Source of the DNA: an uncultured Mycoplasmatota bacterium
Lineage (GTDB): Bacteria; Bacillota_I; Bacilli_A; Izemoplasmatales; Izemoplasmataceae
Reading direction: 5' to 3'
NCBI GenBank assembly: GCA_913062645.1
Contig: CAJXVW010000001.1
Location: 1,302,001-1,366,000 of the forward strand
DNA: 64,000 bases
This document shows positions 43,068-50,536 of the stretch, in pieces (the first letter of the stretch is position 1; each line of letters begins with the position of its first letter). A program made the translations under genes and the position numbers. Under the pieces are notes generated by a model. It saw only the letters and a list, made by a program, of their open reading frames with translations. It was not told the origin of the DNA and did no database searches.

Positions 43068-43688
43068 TCAAACAATCAACAACAAGAGATACGACACCAG
43101 TGGCACGGTCAGATTGTCGAAGCCGCGCGGACTGAACAATTCCACCGCGGTTGCGGCGACGGCGATGACCAGGATCGCAAGGATGTTTTCAAGCAGGATC
43201 ACGCCGATGATGATGGTGACGATGCACATCGTCAGCGATCCGAACAAGGTCTTGTTGCGATGCAACGTCATCGACTTGAACCGCATGCCGACCACGGCGG
43301 ACAGTCCGTCTCCGTAGGTCATGATCAATATGGCCACCAGCGCTCTGGTCGTCAGTGCGTCGAACTGCAAGAAGTCAGCTGCAACGACGAAAAACAGACT
43401 GAGTGGGAAGTACACGGTTCCTAGATCATTGCCACTTCGTTCCTTGCGCTCCATTGCTTGAAAGAGATGGAAGCGATAGGACAGGAAGTTGATGACAACG
43501 AAGGTCAAGGGCGGAATCGCCGCCATCCACACATTGTCAAACGTAAAATAGGCGATGATGATCCAGTTCCCGACGCCGATGTGGATGAACTTGCGGGCAC
43601 CTTCATCGTCTAGAACACGGTATTTTTGAAGAAGCGTACTCAGTCCGATGATGCCGAAAACAAACAAATACGACAAGAATACCGCCAT
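43068..43688 (-). CDS. Dolichol/phytol kinase-like protein (SEC59/VTE5 family)
   Basis: A 206-residue membrane protein with about six spans. Signatures DDEGARKFIHIGVGNW (about residues 25-40) and LIMTYGDGLSAVVGMRFKS plus NKTLFGSLTMCIVT match the CTP-dependent polyprenol kinase family (SEC59, VTE5). The expected reaction is prenol + CTP to prenyl monophosphate at the membrane. It is followed directly by the DUF92 gene. ATG at 43688 has AGAGGTG at the right distance. Confidence 0.8.
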   Translation of the reverse strand: MAVFLSYLFVFGIIGLSTLLQKYRVLDDEGARKFIHIGVGNWIIIAYFTFDNVWMAAIPPLTFVVINFLSYRFHLFQAMERKERSGNDLGTVYFPLSLFFVVAADFLQFDALTTRALVAILIMTYGDGLSAVVGMRFKSMTLHRNKTLFGSLTMCIVTIIIGVILLENILAILVIAVAATAVELFSPRGFDNLTVPLVSYLLLLIV

Positions 43689-43737
43689 GGTGAACACCTC
43701 TTTGGGATGATACGATTTTTTTTGCGCCGTCCGAAAC

Positions 43738-44310
43738 TCACTTTGCTGATCCTCTTATCTTGCGAACGCGATCAAACAGTTTGGTATAGACGGGTTTCAT
43801 GCGGTCTTCCGTGACATGATCCAACACCGAGTCCAGCGGAAACCATTTCACGTTGGAGTTCTCGGCATGATTGATTTCGAGTTCGTCGGATTCGTCGGCG
43901 ATCAATAGATAGGTGATGTTGAAATGAAGATGATCGTTGACAAACTGGCCGTTCTTGATGTGGTTCGATACATGGATGATGTCAATGCCAAGGATGTCTT
44001 CGTTGTAAGGATGAACTTTTGAAACACCGGTTTCTTCCATGGTTTCCTTGATGGCTACCTTGAGACAATCCGGCTCGCCGTCATTGTGACCTCCGACCCA
44101 TCCCCATGAGTTGTAAATGTTGTGATGCGCAAACAAAACCTTATCCATCGATGGGTTGACGACGATGGCACTGGATGTAAGATGACCGGCTAAATTGGAT
44201 CGATCTAGGACATCGGCATTGCGATCGATAAAGGCAAGCATCGCAAGTTTGTCCTGTCGCTCCTGTTCGTTCACTGGCTCATAGCTTAAAAGTTGTTGGT
44301 ACAATGTCAT
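43738..44310 (-). CDS. NUDIX hydrolase
   Basis: A 190-residue protein with a NUDIX box GGHNDGEPDCLKVAIKETMEETGV (G-x5-E-x7-xExxEExGx; the Arg of the consensus is Lys). It hydrolyses a nucleoside diphosphate-linked compound; the substrate is unknown. Start is uncertain: AGAAGGTG lies very close to the ATG at 44310, and a TTG a few codons on has better spacing. The gene follows the ABC-F gene by 6 bases. Confidence 0.82.
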   Translation of the reverse strand: MTLYQQLLSYEPVNEQERQDKLAMLAFIDRNADVLDRSNLAGHLTSSAIVVNPSMDKVLFAHHNIYNSWGWVGGHNDGEPDCLKVAIKETMEETGVSKVHPYNEDILGIDIIHVSNHIKNGQFVNDHLHFNITYLLIADESDELEINHAENSNVKWFPLDSVLDHVTEDRMKPVYTKLFDRVRKIRGSAK

Positions 44311-44316
44311 CACCTT

Positions 44317-45855
44317 CTATATTTCGTGTAGTCCTGTTGCATCAAGAACGTATATCTTATCAAAAACATTCTCGATGAAATTGCGATCGTGCGTCACAGC
44401 GATGATCGCACCTTGGTATTGCAGCAACATCTGATGAATCACCGGGATGCTGAGCGGTGACAGATTTCGTGTAGGTTCGTCTAGCAGCAACACATTATCG
44501 TCCTCTACTACCATTTTCAAAAGAAACAGTTTAGCCTTTTGTCCACCGGACAGTAATGTTTGGCTATATTCCATTTCCTCACGTGTGAACTGAAGGGCAC
44601 CCATCATCTTTCGAATGGTTGCCTCCTCCCGCCGATCTCCCTTAGGGAGAACGATGTCGAGAGCTGACATTTCGTCGGTCAACAATTCTTCATAGGCTTG
44701 AGGCATATAGCCAAGACGGATGTCATCACGATCGATCAGATGATTGCGAATGACTTTCAAGAGGGTGGTCTTACCAGATCCATTCTTCCCAATTATAGCT
44801 ATCTTTTGAGGCCCCTTGACAATTATGTCGAGATTGCGAGCCAGCACCTTACCGCCTACGACCAGTTCTTCTTCATGAAAGCGAATGACATCTTTGTTAT
44901 TCGGAAAAGAAGCATTTGAAGTGAATGTAAGGTCAATCGACTCTTCTCGTTCTGGGATATCCAGAAACTGTTCTTGTTCACGTTGATACCGATGCTCTGT
45001 CGATTTGATGGATTTCATCTTTTTTGCAAGTAAACGCCCTAATGATGGATTACGTACTGCTTGATTTTGCTGATGTTCAACTGATTGATAAATCGATCGG
45101 AAACGTTCCATTTTTTTCTTGAAATCCGATCGTTGTTTTCGTGCTATCATTTCTTGCGAATCCAACATGTCCTTACGTTTTTGCTTGTATTCCATGTAGG
45201 TTGATTTCACAAAAAAGGTGACAGCTCGTTGTCGTTTGTGTGTTTGCACCAAATGGATAATGCCGGTAGCCGTGGCCTCCAACAGCGCTTCATCATGGGA
45301 TATGTAAAGGATTGGTCTTATTTCCTTCTGAATGAAATCCTCCAAAAACAGTATGGTGTCAAGATCCAGATCATTGGTTGGTTCATCCAGTACCAATACA
45401 TCCGGCTCATCCAGCAGAAGTTTAACAAGTCCGAGTTTAACGAGTTCTCCACCACTGTACTGCCGTATGGTCTTTGTTTCATCAAATACCTGTTCATCAA
45501 AATGAACGTATTGTAACATTTTGTTCAAGTGAGTTAATTTTCGATAGGATTCTGCGGTAATCTCCGAGTCGGGTGCGGGTTTCAATAAGAAATCCAGCAC
45601 ATTCATGTCGTCATACTCGCCTGCAATGGACTGTGGCAAGTACCCGATGCGGTGCCGTTTCGTTATGACTTCACCGCTGCAATCGACATAATCAAGCGAA
45701 TCACCGACAATCCATTTCAGCAATGTTGATTTGCCACTGCCTTCGAGGCCGATCAAGGCGAACTTATCACCTTTGTTCATCACAAACGACAAGTCCCGGA
45801 TCAATTCCCGTTCCTCGGCCGTTTTGACGATGGTTGCGTGTCGTATCTCTAGCAT
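44317..45855 (-). CDS. ABC-F family ATPase (ribosome-protection type)
   Basis: A 512-residue protein with two ATPase domains and no membrane segments: Walker A GLEGSGKST (about residue 37) and GKNGSGKTT (about 345), signatures YSGGELVKLGLVK and LSGGQKAKLFLLK, and Walker B LVLDEPTNDLD and LLLDEPTRNLS. A basic interdomain linker (about 200-300, rich in K, R, Q) is the region that reaches into the ribosome in antibiotic-resistance ABC-F proteins (Vga/Lsa/Msr/VmlR). The second Walker B has R where N is usual. The attenuator-like leader supports an antibiotic-inducible resistance role. Local base composition is more AT-rich than surrounding genes. Confidence 0.88.
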   Translation of the reverse strand: MLEIRHATIVKTAEERELIRDLSFVMNKGDKFALIGLEGSGKSTLLKWIVGDSLDYVDCSGEVITKRHRIGYLPQSIAGEYDDMNVLDFLLKPAPDSEITAESYRKLTHLNKMLQYVHFDEQVFDETKTIRQYSGGELVKLGLVKLLLDEPDVLVLDEPTNDLDLDTILFLEDFIQKEIRPILYISHDEALLEATATGIIHLVQTHKRQRAVTFFVKSTYMEYKQKRKDMLDSQEMIARKQRSDFKKKMERFRSIYQSVEHQQNQAVRNPSLGRLLAKKMKSIKSTEHRYQREQEQFLDIPEREESIDLTFTSNASFPNNKDVIRFHEEELVVGGKVLARNLDIIVKGPQKIAIIGKNGSGKTTLLKVIRNHLIDRDDIRLGYMPQAYEELLTDEMSALDIVLPKGDRREEATIRKMMGALQFTREEMEYSQTLLSGGQKAKLFLLKMVVEDDNVLLLDEPTRNLSPLSIPVIHQMLLQYQGAIIAVTHDRNFIENVFDKIYVLDATGLHEI

Positions 45856-45867
45856 AATGTCTCCTTA

Positions 45868-45945
45868 TCTCTTTTTCGGTTTGTGTTTAACGTCAATGAA
45901 AAAGAGACAGATTTCCTTTTCACTGACTGGTTAGCTAGTATACAT
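45868..45945 (-). promoter_or_regulatory. Attenuator-like leader of the ABC-F gene with a four-residue uORF
   Basis: In transcription order: GAAAGAGGTG, then an ORF ATG-TAT-ACT-AGC-TAA (45945-45931, MYTS). Next is a hairpin A of GTCAGTGAAAA with TTTTCATTGAC (45892-45927), which competes with hairpin B, a perfect 10-bp pairing of 45898-45907 with 45868-45877. B abuts the AAGGAG ribosome-binding site. GTCTC upstream can also pair directly with the GGAGAC of that site. An extended -10 (TGATACACT) lies at 45976-45984. Confidence 0.7.
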
Positions 45946-46018
45946 CCTTTCACCTCTTTCCAAGTGGTCATAAATAGTGTATCACAAACGGCCTGATTAC
46001 GCCATCTCTACTTGCAAT

Positions 46019-46040
46019 GAAAAACGACTCCGAGGAGTCG
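46019..46040 (-). terminator. Terminator of a small membrane-protein gene
   Basis: Palindrome CGACTCC-GA-GGAGTCG at 46025-46040 followed on the minus strand by T5, directly after the stop of the 46042 gene. Confidence 0.88.
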
Positions 46041-46041
46041 C

Positions 46042-46242
46042 CTAGAAGATTCCGAGCTGGAACAAGCCACCGCCCAGAAGCAAAAACACGATGAAGTAGG
46101 CAATGACGAAGTTCTTGAGGTTCTCGCTGAACTTGTTTTTGACAAGCCCCCAAATCAAGAACACGATGTTGACAATCGGAATGCTCATGATGATGATCAG
46201 TACCAACCATTCAATGATGCCGAGTTTGTTTTTCTTGAACAT
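46042..46242 (-). CDS. Small two-span membrane protein
   Basis: A 66-residue protein with two hydrophobic helices (about residues 9-31 and 46-64) separated by a basic loop. AAAGGAGAAGAC precedes the ATG and a terminator follows, so it is a real gene. It resembles small DUF4870/YIP-like leader proteins in pattern only; function unknown. Confidence 0.7.
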   Translation of the reverse strand: MFKKNKLGIIEWLVLIIIMSIPIVNIVFLIWGLVKNKFSENLKNFVIAYFIVFLLLGGGLFQLGIF

Positions 46243-46271
46243 GTCTTCTCCTTTGTATGTGTTGTGTTTGA

Positions 46272-46715
46272 TTAACTGTTTTCGTATTTGGCACCGACAA
46301 AGATGCGACGAATGAAAATCGTCACAACGGCAATGAAAAAGAATGCGAGCTCAACTATGATGATTGTCGTCCGGAGCCAATCTGCGGCGTTGGATCCACT
46401 CAGCAAGTTGATCAGCGTGAACAGCGCAGCATAGCCATATACGAATCCATGATAGCGGTATATGAACTTGGCAATCGTGTCCTGGGTCGCGAAGTGAACC
46501 AGGAACGAACGATACCACTTGGTCGTGATGTCCTCTTCATCAACGGCATGGATCATATCCGAGTTCTCCATCGCGATGATCAACATCGCGCCACTCAGCA
46601 CGAGTGCCAATCCCAGCGGTTGGAAATCAAAATAGATCCGCGCACCCACACCCATCAAAAGAACAATGACAAGCAACCACAAATAGTGATCCAAAACGGT
46701 TTTGCTTTTTGTCAT
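46272..46715 (-). CDS. Four-span membrane protein, unknown function
   Basis: A 147-residue protein with hydrophobic segments at about residues 13-28, 35-50, 92-108 and 115-135 and a short charged loop (DMIHAVDEEDITTKWYR). TAAGGAGGTG precedes the ATG at 46715. I do not recognise the family. It may be co-transcribed with the small membrane protein 29 bases downstream. Confidence 0.65.
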   Translation of the reverse strand: MTKSKTVLDHYLWLLVIVLLMGVGARIYFDFQPLGLALVLSGAMLIIAMENSDMIHAVDEEDITTKWYRSFLVHFATQDTIAKFIYRYHGFVYGYAALFTLINLLSGSNAADWLRTTIIIVELAFFFIAVVTIFIRRIFVGAKYENS

Positions 46716-46813
46716 GACACACCTCCTTAGGTGTTCTGATATCATTATACCACATCATCCCAGCCACATTCCCAGTTTATAAATAATGAAAACTTTTCAT
46801 AAAACACTTTACT

Positions 46814-46868
46814 TTGACAGATAGAGTAATTATAATGATAGTGTATTACTATGCCACACATAGTAATA
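46814..46868 (+). promoter_or_regulatory. Promoter and palindromic leader element of the desaturase gene
   Basis: TTGACA (46814-46819) with GATAGT 17 bases on (46837-46842); a TATAAT at 46831-46836 gives an alternative. A perfect inverted repeat TATTACTATG-CCACA-CATAGTAATA (46844-46868) covers the start of transcription and ends against the AGGAGGAG ribosome-binding site. It may be a repressor operator or an RNA thermosensor-like hairpin. Confidence 0.65.
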
Positions 46869-46881
46869 GGAGGAGGCACTC

Positions 46882-47889
46882 ATGGAACGTCAACTCATAC
46901 ATAAACTAATAAAGCCCTACATAAAGCCATCTCGTGGTCGCGCCGCATGGCAGATCATCAATACGGTCATTCCTTATTTCGGCTTCATCGTACTGATGTA
47001 TTACATGCTGAACTGGGGCGTTCATCCCGTCTTTGTATTCCTTACGGCGATTCTTCCCGCGATGCTCATGGTGCGTATTTTCATTTTCTTTCATGACTGC
47101 ACGCACGGTTCGTTTTTGAAATCCAAGCGTTGGATGAGCTTCTGGGGTCACCTCTTCGGTGTTCTCACGTTCACCCCGTACAACAAATGGAAACGAGAAC
47201 ACATTGCCCATCATCGCACCGTCGGCAACATTGACAAACGAGGCATCGGCGATGTCTGGACGATGACCGTCAGCGAATACAATGCTGCACCGTTTCTCAC
47301 ACGTCTCGCCTATCGCCTGTATCGTCACCCTTTCGTCCTGTTCGTCATCGGTCCGATTTACCTGTTCGTGGTTCATGAACGGCTGCCAATCGGTCTCAAA
47401 GACAAAAAAGACTGGTTCAGCGTCATCTTCACCAACGTGATGCTCGCGGCCATCATCGTCGCCGTATCTCTGACCGTCGGATTCCGATATTACCTTCTCA
47501 TTCAGATCCCCATCATCTTCTTTGCTTCCTCGATGGGCGTATGGATGTTCTTCGTCCAACACCAGTACGATGACGTCTACTGGGAACACGATCCCCAGTG
47601 GGACATCATCGATGCCGCAATGGAAGGCAGTTCCGTCTACAAGTTGCCCGCTATTCTCGATTGGGCAACCGGATACATCGGGTACCACAATCTCCACCAC
47701 ATCAACGCCAAAATCCCCAATTATCGCCTTAAAAAGGCATTCCGTTCCCACCCGTTCTTCCAAGAGGGCAAGATCATCACCCTGTGGAAGAGTTTCCGAC
47801 TCGCACTATTGATGCTCTATGAGGAACAAGAGCGGAAACTCATCAGTTATCGCCAGTATCGCCGATTGAATTTACGCAAGACCACCTAA
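46882..47889 (+). CDS. Membrane fatty acid desaturase
   Basis: A 335-residue integral membrane di-iron desaturase with the three histidine boxes HDCTH (about residues 71-75), HIAHH (about 110-114) and HNLHH (about 272-276), with four membrane spans between them. It introduces a double bond into membrane-lipid acyl chains and needs oxygen and a reductant. Start follows GGAGGAGGCACTC. An oxygen-dependent enzyme implies the host meets oxygen, in line with the superoxide reductase near the window end. Confidence 0.9.
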   Translation: MERQLIHKLIKPYIKPSRGRAAWQIINTVIPYFGFIVLMYYMLNWGVHPVFVFLTAILPAMLMVRIFIFFHDCTHGSFLKSKRWMSFWGHLFGVLTFTPYNKWKREHIAHHRTVGNIDKRGIGDVWTMTVSEYNAAPFLTRLAYRLYRHPFVLFVIGPIYLFVVHERLPIGLKDKKDWFSVIFTNVMLAAIIVAVSLTVGFRYYLLIQIPIIFFASSMGVWMFFVQHQYDDVYWEHDPQWDIIDAAMEGSSVYKLPAILDWATGYIGYHNLHHINAKIPNYRLKKAFRSHPFFQEGKIITLWKSFRLALLMLYEEQERKLISYRQYRRLNLRKTT

Positions 47890-47891
47890 AC

Positions 47892-47924
47892 AAAACACGA
47901 CCGATCCATGGTCGTGTTTTTCAT
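47892..47924. terminator. Bidirectional terminator
   Basis: Hairpin with arms AAAACACGACC (47892-47902) and GGTCGTGTTTT (47910-47920) between convergent genes. Confidence 0.88.
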
Positions 47925-48958
47925 ACCGTGATGATGCGACCGTCGGCCGCTTTCAGAAGGCGGTTCATGATTGCTTCGGCATGCGGTCCGGACGCAAAGG
48001 CCATTGAGTAGATGTGTGTCATCCCACGCTGATCGGCCTCGCGTAATATCGCGAATAAATTGGCGGCAATCGTCTCATCGTCATCGGCATCCCCGATCAC
48101 GAATACCACGTCCTCCGGAAACTTGTTTTGATACTCCGATGTGGTAATCACAGCACACTGGTCACCCTGTGTTCCATGTTGTTTGAGCCGCTCAAGAATC
48201 GTTGAGACTACGCTCTCGACGGCTCCATCAATAATGACCAACTCGCCCTTGGGTGCATAGTGCTTGTACTTCATACCTGGTGATTTAGGCGCCTTTTCTA
48301 ACCCCGATTGTTCGTTGACCGATACCAGATTATCAATTTCAGCCAGCATTGCTCGGGAAATCATGCCGGGACGAAGAATCACAGAGTGGTCACCCGTCAC
48401 ATCAACGACCGTCGATTCGATTCCAACCGGTGTTTTGCCTCCATCGATGATGATGTCCACCTTGCCACTGAAGTCGTCGATGACATGCTCCAGCAAGGTG
48501 GCCGATGGGCGTCCGCTGATGTTCGCACTCGGTGCACAGATGGGAACCCCGGCGATGCGAATGATGTCCCTGGCGATGGCGCTGTCGGGAAGTCGGATGC
48601 CGACGGTATCCAACCCGCCGGTGATGGCGTCCGGGACGATCTCGGATTTGTCAAACACGAGTGTCAACGGACCTGGCCAGAACCGTTCCATCATTCGTTT
48701 GGCATACGGACGGATTGTCGTCACATATTTCGTCACGTCATCCGCGTCGGCGATGTGCAGAATCAAGGGGTTGTCACTGGGACGTCCCTTAACGTCATAG
48801 ATGCGGCGAATGCCGGTTTCATCGATTGCATTTGCGCCAATACCGTAAACCGTCTCCGTCGGAAATACGACGTTACGGCCGGCAAGAATGGTGGTTCGGA
48901 TATCTTCGCGGACGTGATCGTATGCAAGATCATCCGCCTTGTAGATGCGGGTCTTCAT
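47921..48958 (-). CDS. ywlC: L-threonylcarbamoyladenylate synthase (Sua5/YwlC type)
   Basis: A 345-residue cytoplasmic enzyme with the YrdC/TsaC domain (about residues 1-205; FPTETVYGIGANA, KGRPSDNPLILH, SANISGRPS) and a C-terminal Sua5 domain (about 235-345), joined by the linker SPGMKYKHYAPKGEL. It makes threonylcarbamoyl-AMP for t6A37 of ANN-decoding tRNAs. The two-domain length matches B. subtilis YwlC. Start at 48958 after AAAGGAGGAAATAC. Confidence 0.93.
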   Translation of the reverse strand: MKTRIYKADDLAYDHVREDIRTTILAGRNVVFPTETVYGIGANAIDETGIRRIYDVKGRPSDNPLILHIADADDVTKYVTTIRPYAKRMMERFWPGPLTLVFDKSEIVPDAITGGLDTVGIRLPDSAIARDIIRIAGVPICAPSANISGRPSATLLEHVIDDFSGKVDIIIDGGKTPVGIESTVVDVTGDHSVILRPGMISRAMLAEIDNLVSVNEQSGLEKAPKSPGMKYKHYAPKGELVIIDGAVESVVSTILERLKQHGTQGDQCAVITTSEYQNKFPEDVVFVIGDADDDETIAANLFAILREADQRGMTHIYSMAFASGPHAEAIMNRLLKAADGRIITV

Positions 48959-49036
48959 CGTATTTCCTCCTTTCGGTATTGATATGCTACTCAATTATAC
49001 CACAAACCACACGCATTGTGCATGTTCGGAAAACAA

Positions 49037-49065
49037 AAACCGCAACGTGGTTGACGTTGCGGTTT
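49037..49065 (-). terminator. Terminator of tRNA-Ala
   Basis: Minus-strand hairpin AAACCGCAACGT/ACGTTGCGGTTT (arms 49037-49048 and 49054-49065) followed by a T-rich tract, 11 bases after the tRNA CCA. Confidence 0.88.
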
Positions 49066-49075
49066 GATTGTCTAC

Positions 49076-49151
49076 TGGTGGAGACAAGGAGACTCGAACT
49101 CCCGACCTCTTGACTGCCAGTCAAGCGCTCTCCCAGCTGAGCTATGCCCCC
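49076..49151 (-). tRNA. tRNA-Ala(GGC)
   Basis: A 76-base gene including encoded CCA. Acceptor GGGGGCA pairs with TGTCTCC and has the alanine identity pair G3.U70. The anticodon loop CTGGCAG gives GGC, and the T-loop is GTTCGAGTC. A promoter TTGCAA-N17-TATAAT (49198-49203, 49175-49180) lies upstream. Confidence 0.95.
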
Positions 49152-49245
49152 AGAATTTGGCTGTGTCGTACCATATTATACTAAATCACAACCAACTTTG
49201 CAACCGCATTGCGGATTATTTCGTTACTTTTTTTCAGCGGTGCCG

Positions 49246-49905
49246 TCAAAGGCCGAAATGAGCCACAATTTCGTTGTATTTTTCTTCGATGTCATCGTCC
49301 TCGCCATGCCGGATGACACATTTGAATCCGCTGTTCAGATAACGGTCATGGACGGCTTGACTGTTGATTTTCATCAGGCCTTCTCGAAAGTTCTGCAACG
49401 TCGCATCCGGATCTTCCGTTTTGTCGATCTCATCCAGCAGAAACCGTTTCTCCGGATCGCTGCGATCAAAGAACTTGTTGACGGACAGTTCCTGTGGAGC
49501 GAGCATGAACACGACATGATCGTAGTCGCTGATCTGTGCCAGGAGATCCGCGGACAGATTGGTGTCGACGATCACTTTGTTGTCACGGGCGAGTTGCATC
49601 AGTTCCGCCACTTCGAACTGGGCGATTTCGTCGGCGGTGTTGGCGATCCACGCCGCGTACTCGTCCGGCGTGCGCGTGACGAACTCCTGCCAACCCGACA
49701 TGGTCTGGAAGTAACACAGATTGGGAAACCGATCCGGCGTCGCGATCGACAAGAACTTCTTCAATCCGTAGTTTTCCCCACAATGAATGAGACCCTTGCG
49801 CTCGGCAATCATCCGGACGACCGTTGATTTCCCGGCATAGGCAGTCCCGTTGATGAAATACACGTTGTTCAAATAGGCTTTCAGAATGCTGTCATCAATA
49901 TGCAT
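49246..49905 (-). CDS. P-loop NTPase/kinase-like protein, unknown function
   Basis: A 219-residue cytoplasmic protein with a Walker A VYFINGTAYAGKST (about residues 15-28) and otherwise mostly helical sequence; VIVDTNLSADLL (about 112) could hold the Walker B Asp. The size and single P-loop suggest a small-molecule or nucleotide kinase, but no specific family is recognised. It is the third gene of an operon with a TrmD-like protein (19 bases upstream) and a serine hydrolase. GAAGGGGGAG precedes the ATG. Confidence 0.7.
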   Translation of the reverse strand: MHIDDSILKAYLNNVYFINGTAYAGKSTVVRMIAERKGLIHCGENYGLKKFLSIATPDRFPNLCYFQTMSGWQEFVTRTPDEYAAWIANTADEIAQFEVAELMQLARDNKVIVDTNLSADLLAQISDYDHVVFMLAPQELSVNKFFDRSDPEKRFLLDEIDKTEDPDATLQNFREGLMKINSQAVHDRYLNSGFKCVIRHGEDDDIEEKYNEIVAHFGL

Positions 49906-49924
49906 GGTTCTCCCCCTTCAAGCG

Positions 49925-50536
49925 TTATTTTTTGTGTGTTTTGATGTATTGTTGGTACAAGTCCGGACGACGTTCCTTGGTGCGTTTCAGTGACTGTTCG
50001 TGTCGCCATCTGGCGATTTCGGCATGGTTGCCGCTGAGCAACACTGCCGGCACTTCCTTGCCATCGATGACACGCGGTCGCGTGTAATGCGGGTGTTCGA
50101 GAAGTCCGTCGTTGAAGGAATCATGAAGATGCGATTCTTCTTTGTTCAGAACCTCGGGTGCCAGCCGTGTGATCGCGTCCACCAACATCATCGTGGCGAT
50201 GTCGGGATCGATGTTGTCGTTGACGTTCCAGACCGCATCGACCCAGCTTGCATCGACCGTCTCTTGCATGTTCGGTGCATAGAGAATGATGTGCTCGTGT
50301 CGGGCGCTTCGATAGGCCATGGGTTGCGTGAAACTCGAACCGGACGCATGGGCCATGATCTTGTGGGCGGATTCCCATCCCGTGACGCTCGCAACCGCGT
50401 CCCTGAGGACATCGAAATTGTTAAGATCGACGATTTCGACGTGCAACTTGTCGGTGTTGCGGGCATGCCACATGATCGATGAATTCAAATATCCGCGGTA
50501 CTGTTCGGGATGATGGGTCAGCACATGAACGATCAT
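49925..50536 (-). CDS. TrmD-related SPOUT protein with lost SAM-binding knot
   Basis: A 203-residue protein clearly descended from tRNA (guanine-37-N1)-methyltransferase TrmD. The C-terminal half reads DAITRLAPEVLNKEES, DSFNDGLLEHPHYTRP, VPAVLLSGNHAEIARWRHEQSLKRT and ERRPDL, nearly standard TrmD. Catalytic Arg (DAITRL) and Asp (HDSF) are present. The SAM pocket is gone: CGRYEG(I/V)D has become YAPNMQETVD, and IGDYVLTGGE has become VNDNIDPDIA. The N-terminal YGGGxGM loop and about 40 residues around it are missing. It is unlikely to bind SAM normally. It is coupled (ATGA) to the serine hydrolase gene upstream. A true TrmD is expected elsewhere. Confidence 0.85.
   Translation of the reverse strand: MIVHVLTHHPEQYRGYLNSSIMWHARNTDKLHVEIVDLNNFDVLRDAVASVTGWESAHKIMAHASGSSFTQPMAYRSARHEHIILYAPNMQETVDASWVDAVWNVNDNIDPDIATMMLVDAITRLAPEVLNKEESHLHDSFNDGLLEHPHYTRPRVIDGKEVPAVLLSGNHAEIARWRHEQSLKRTKERRPDLYQQYIKTHKK

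Noticed and set aside
45968-46210. An 80-codon minus-strand frame overlapping the small membrane-protein gene
   Set aside because: It runs through the terminator hairpin, has no ribosome-binding site and is in another frame from the clearly coding 46042-46242 gene.
49925-50536. Annotating this gene simply as trmD
   Set aside because: The SAM-binding segments and N-terminal loop needed for methyl transfer are absent, so the standard function is unlikely.
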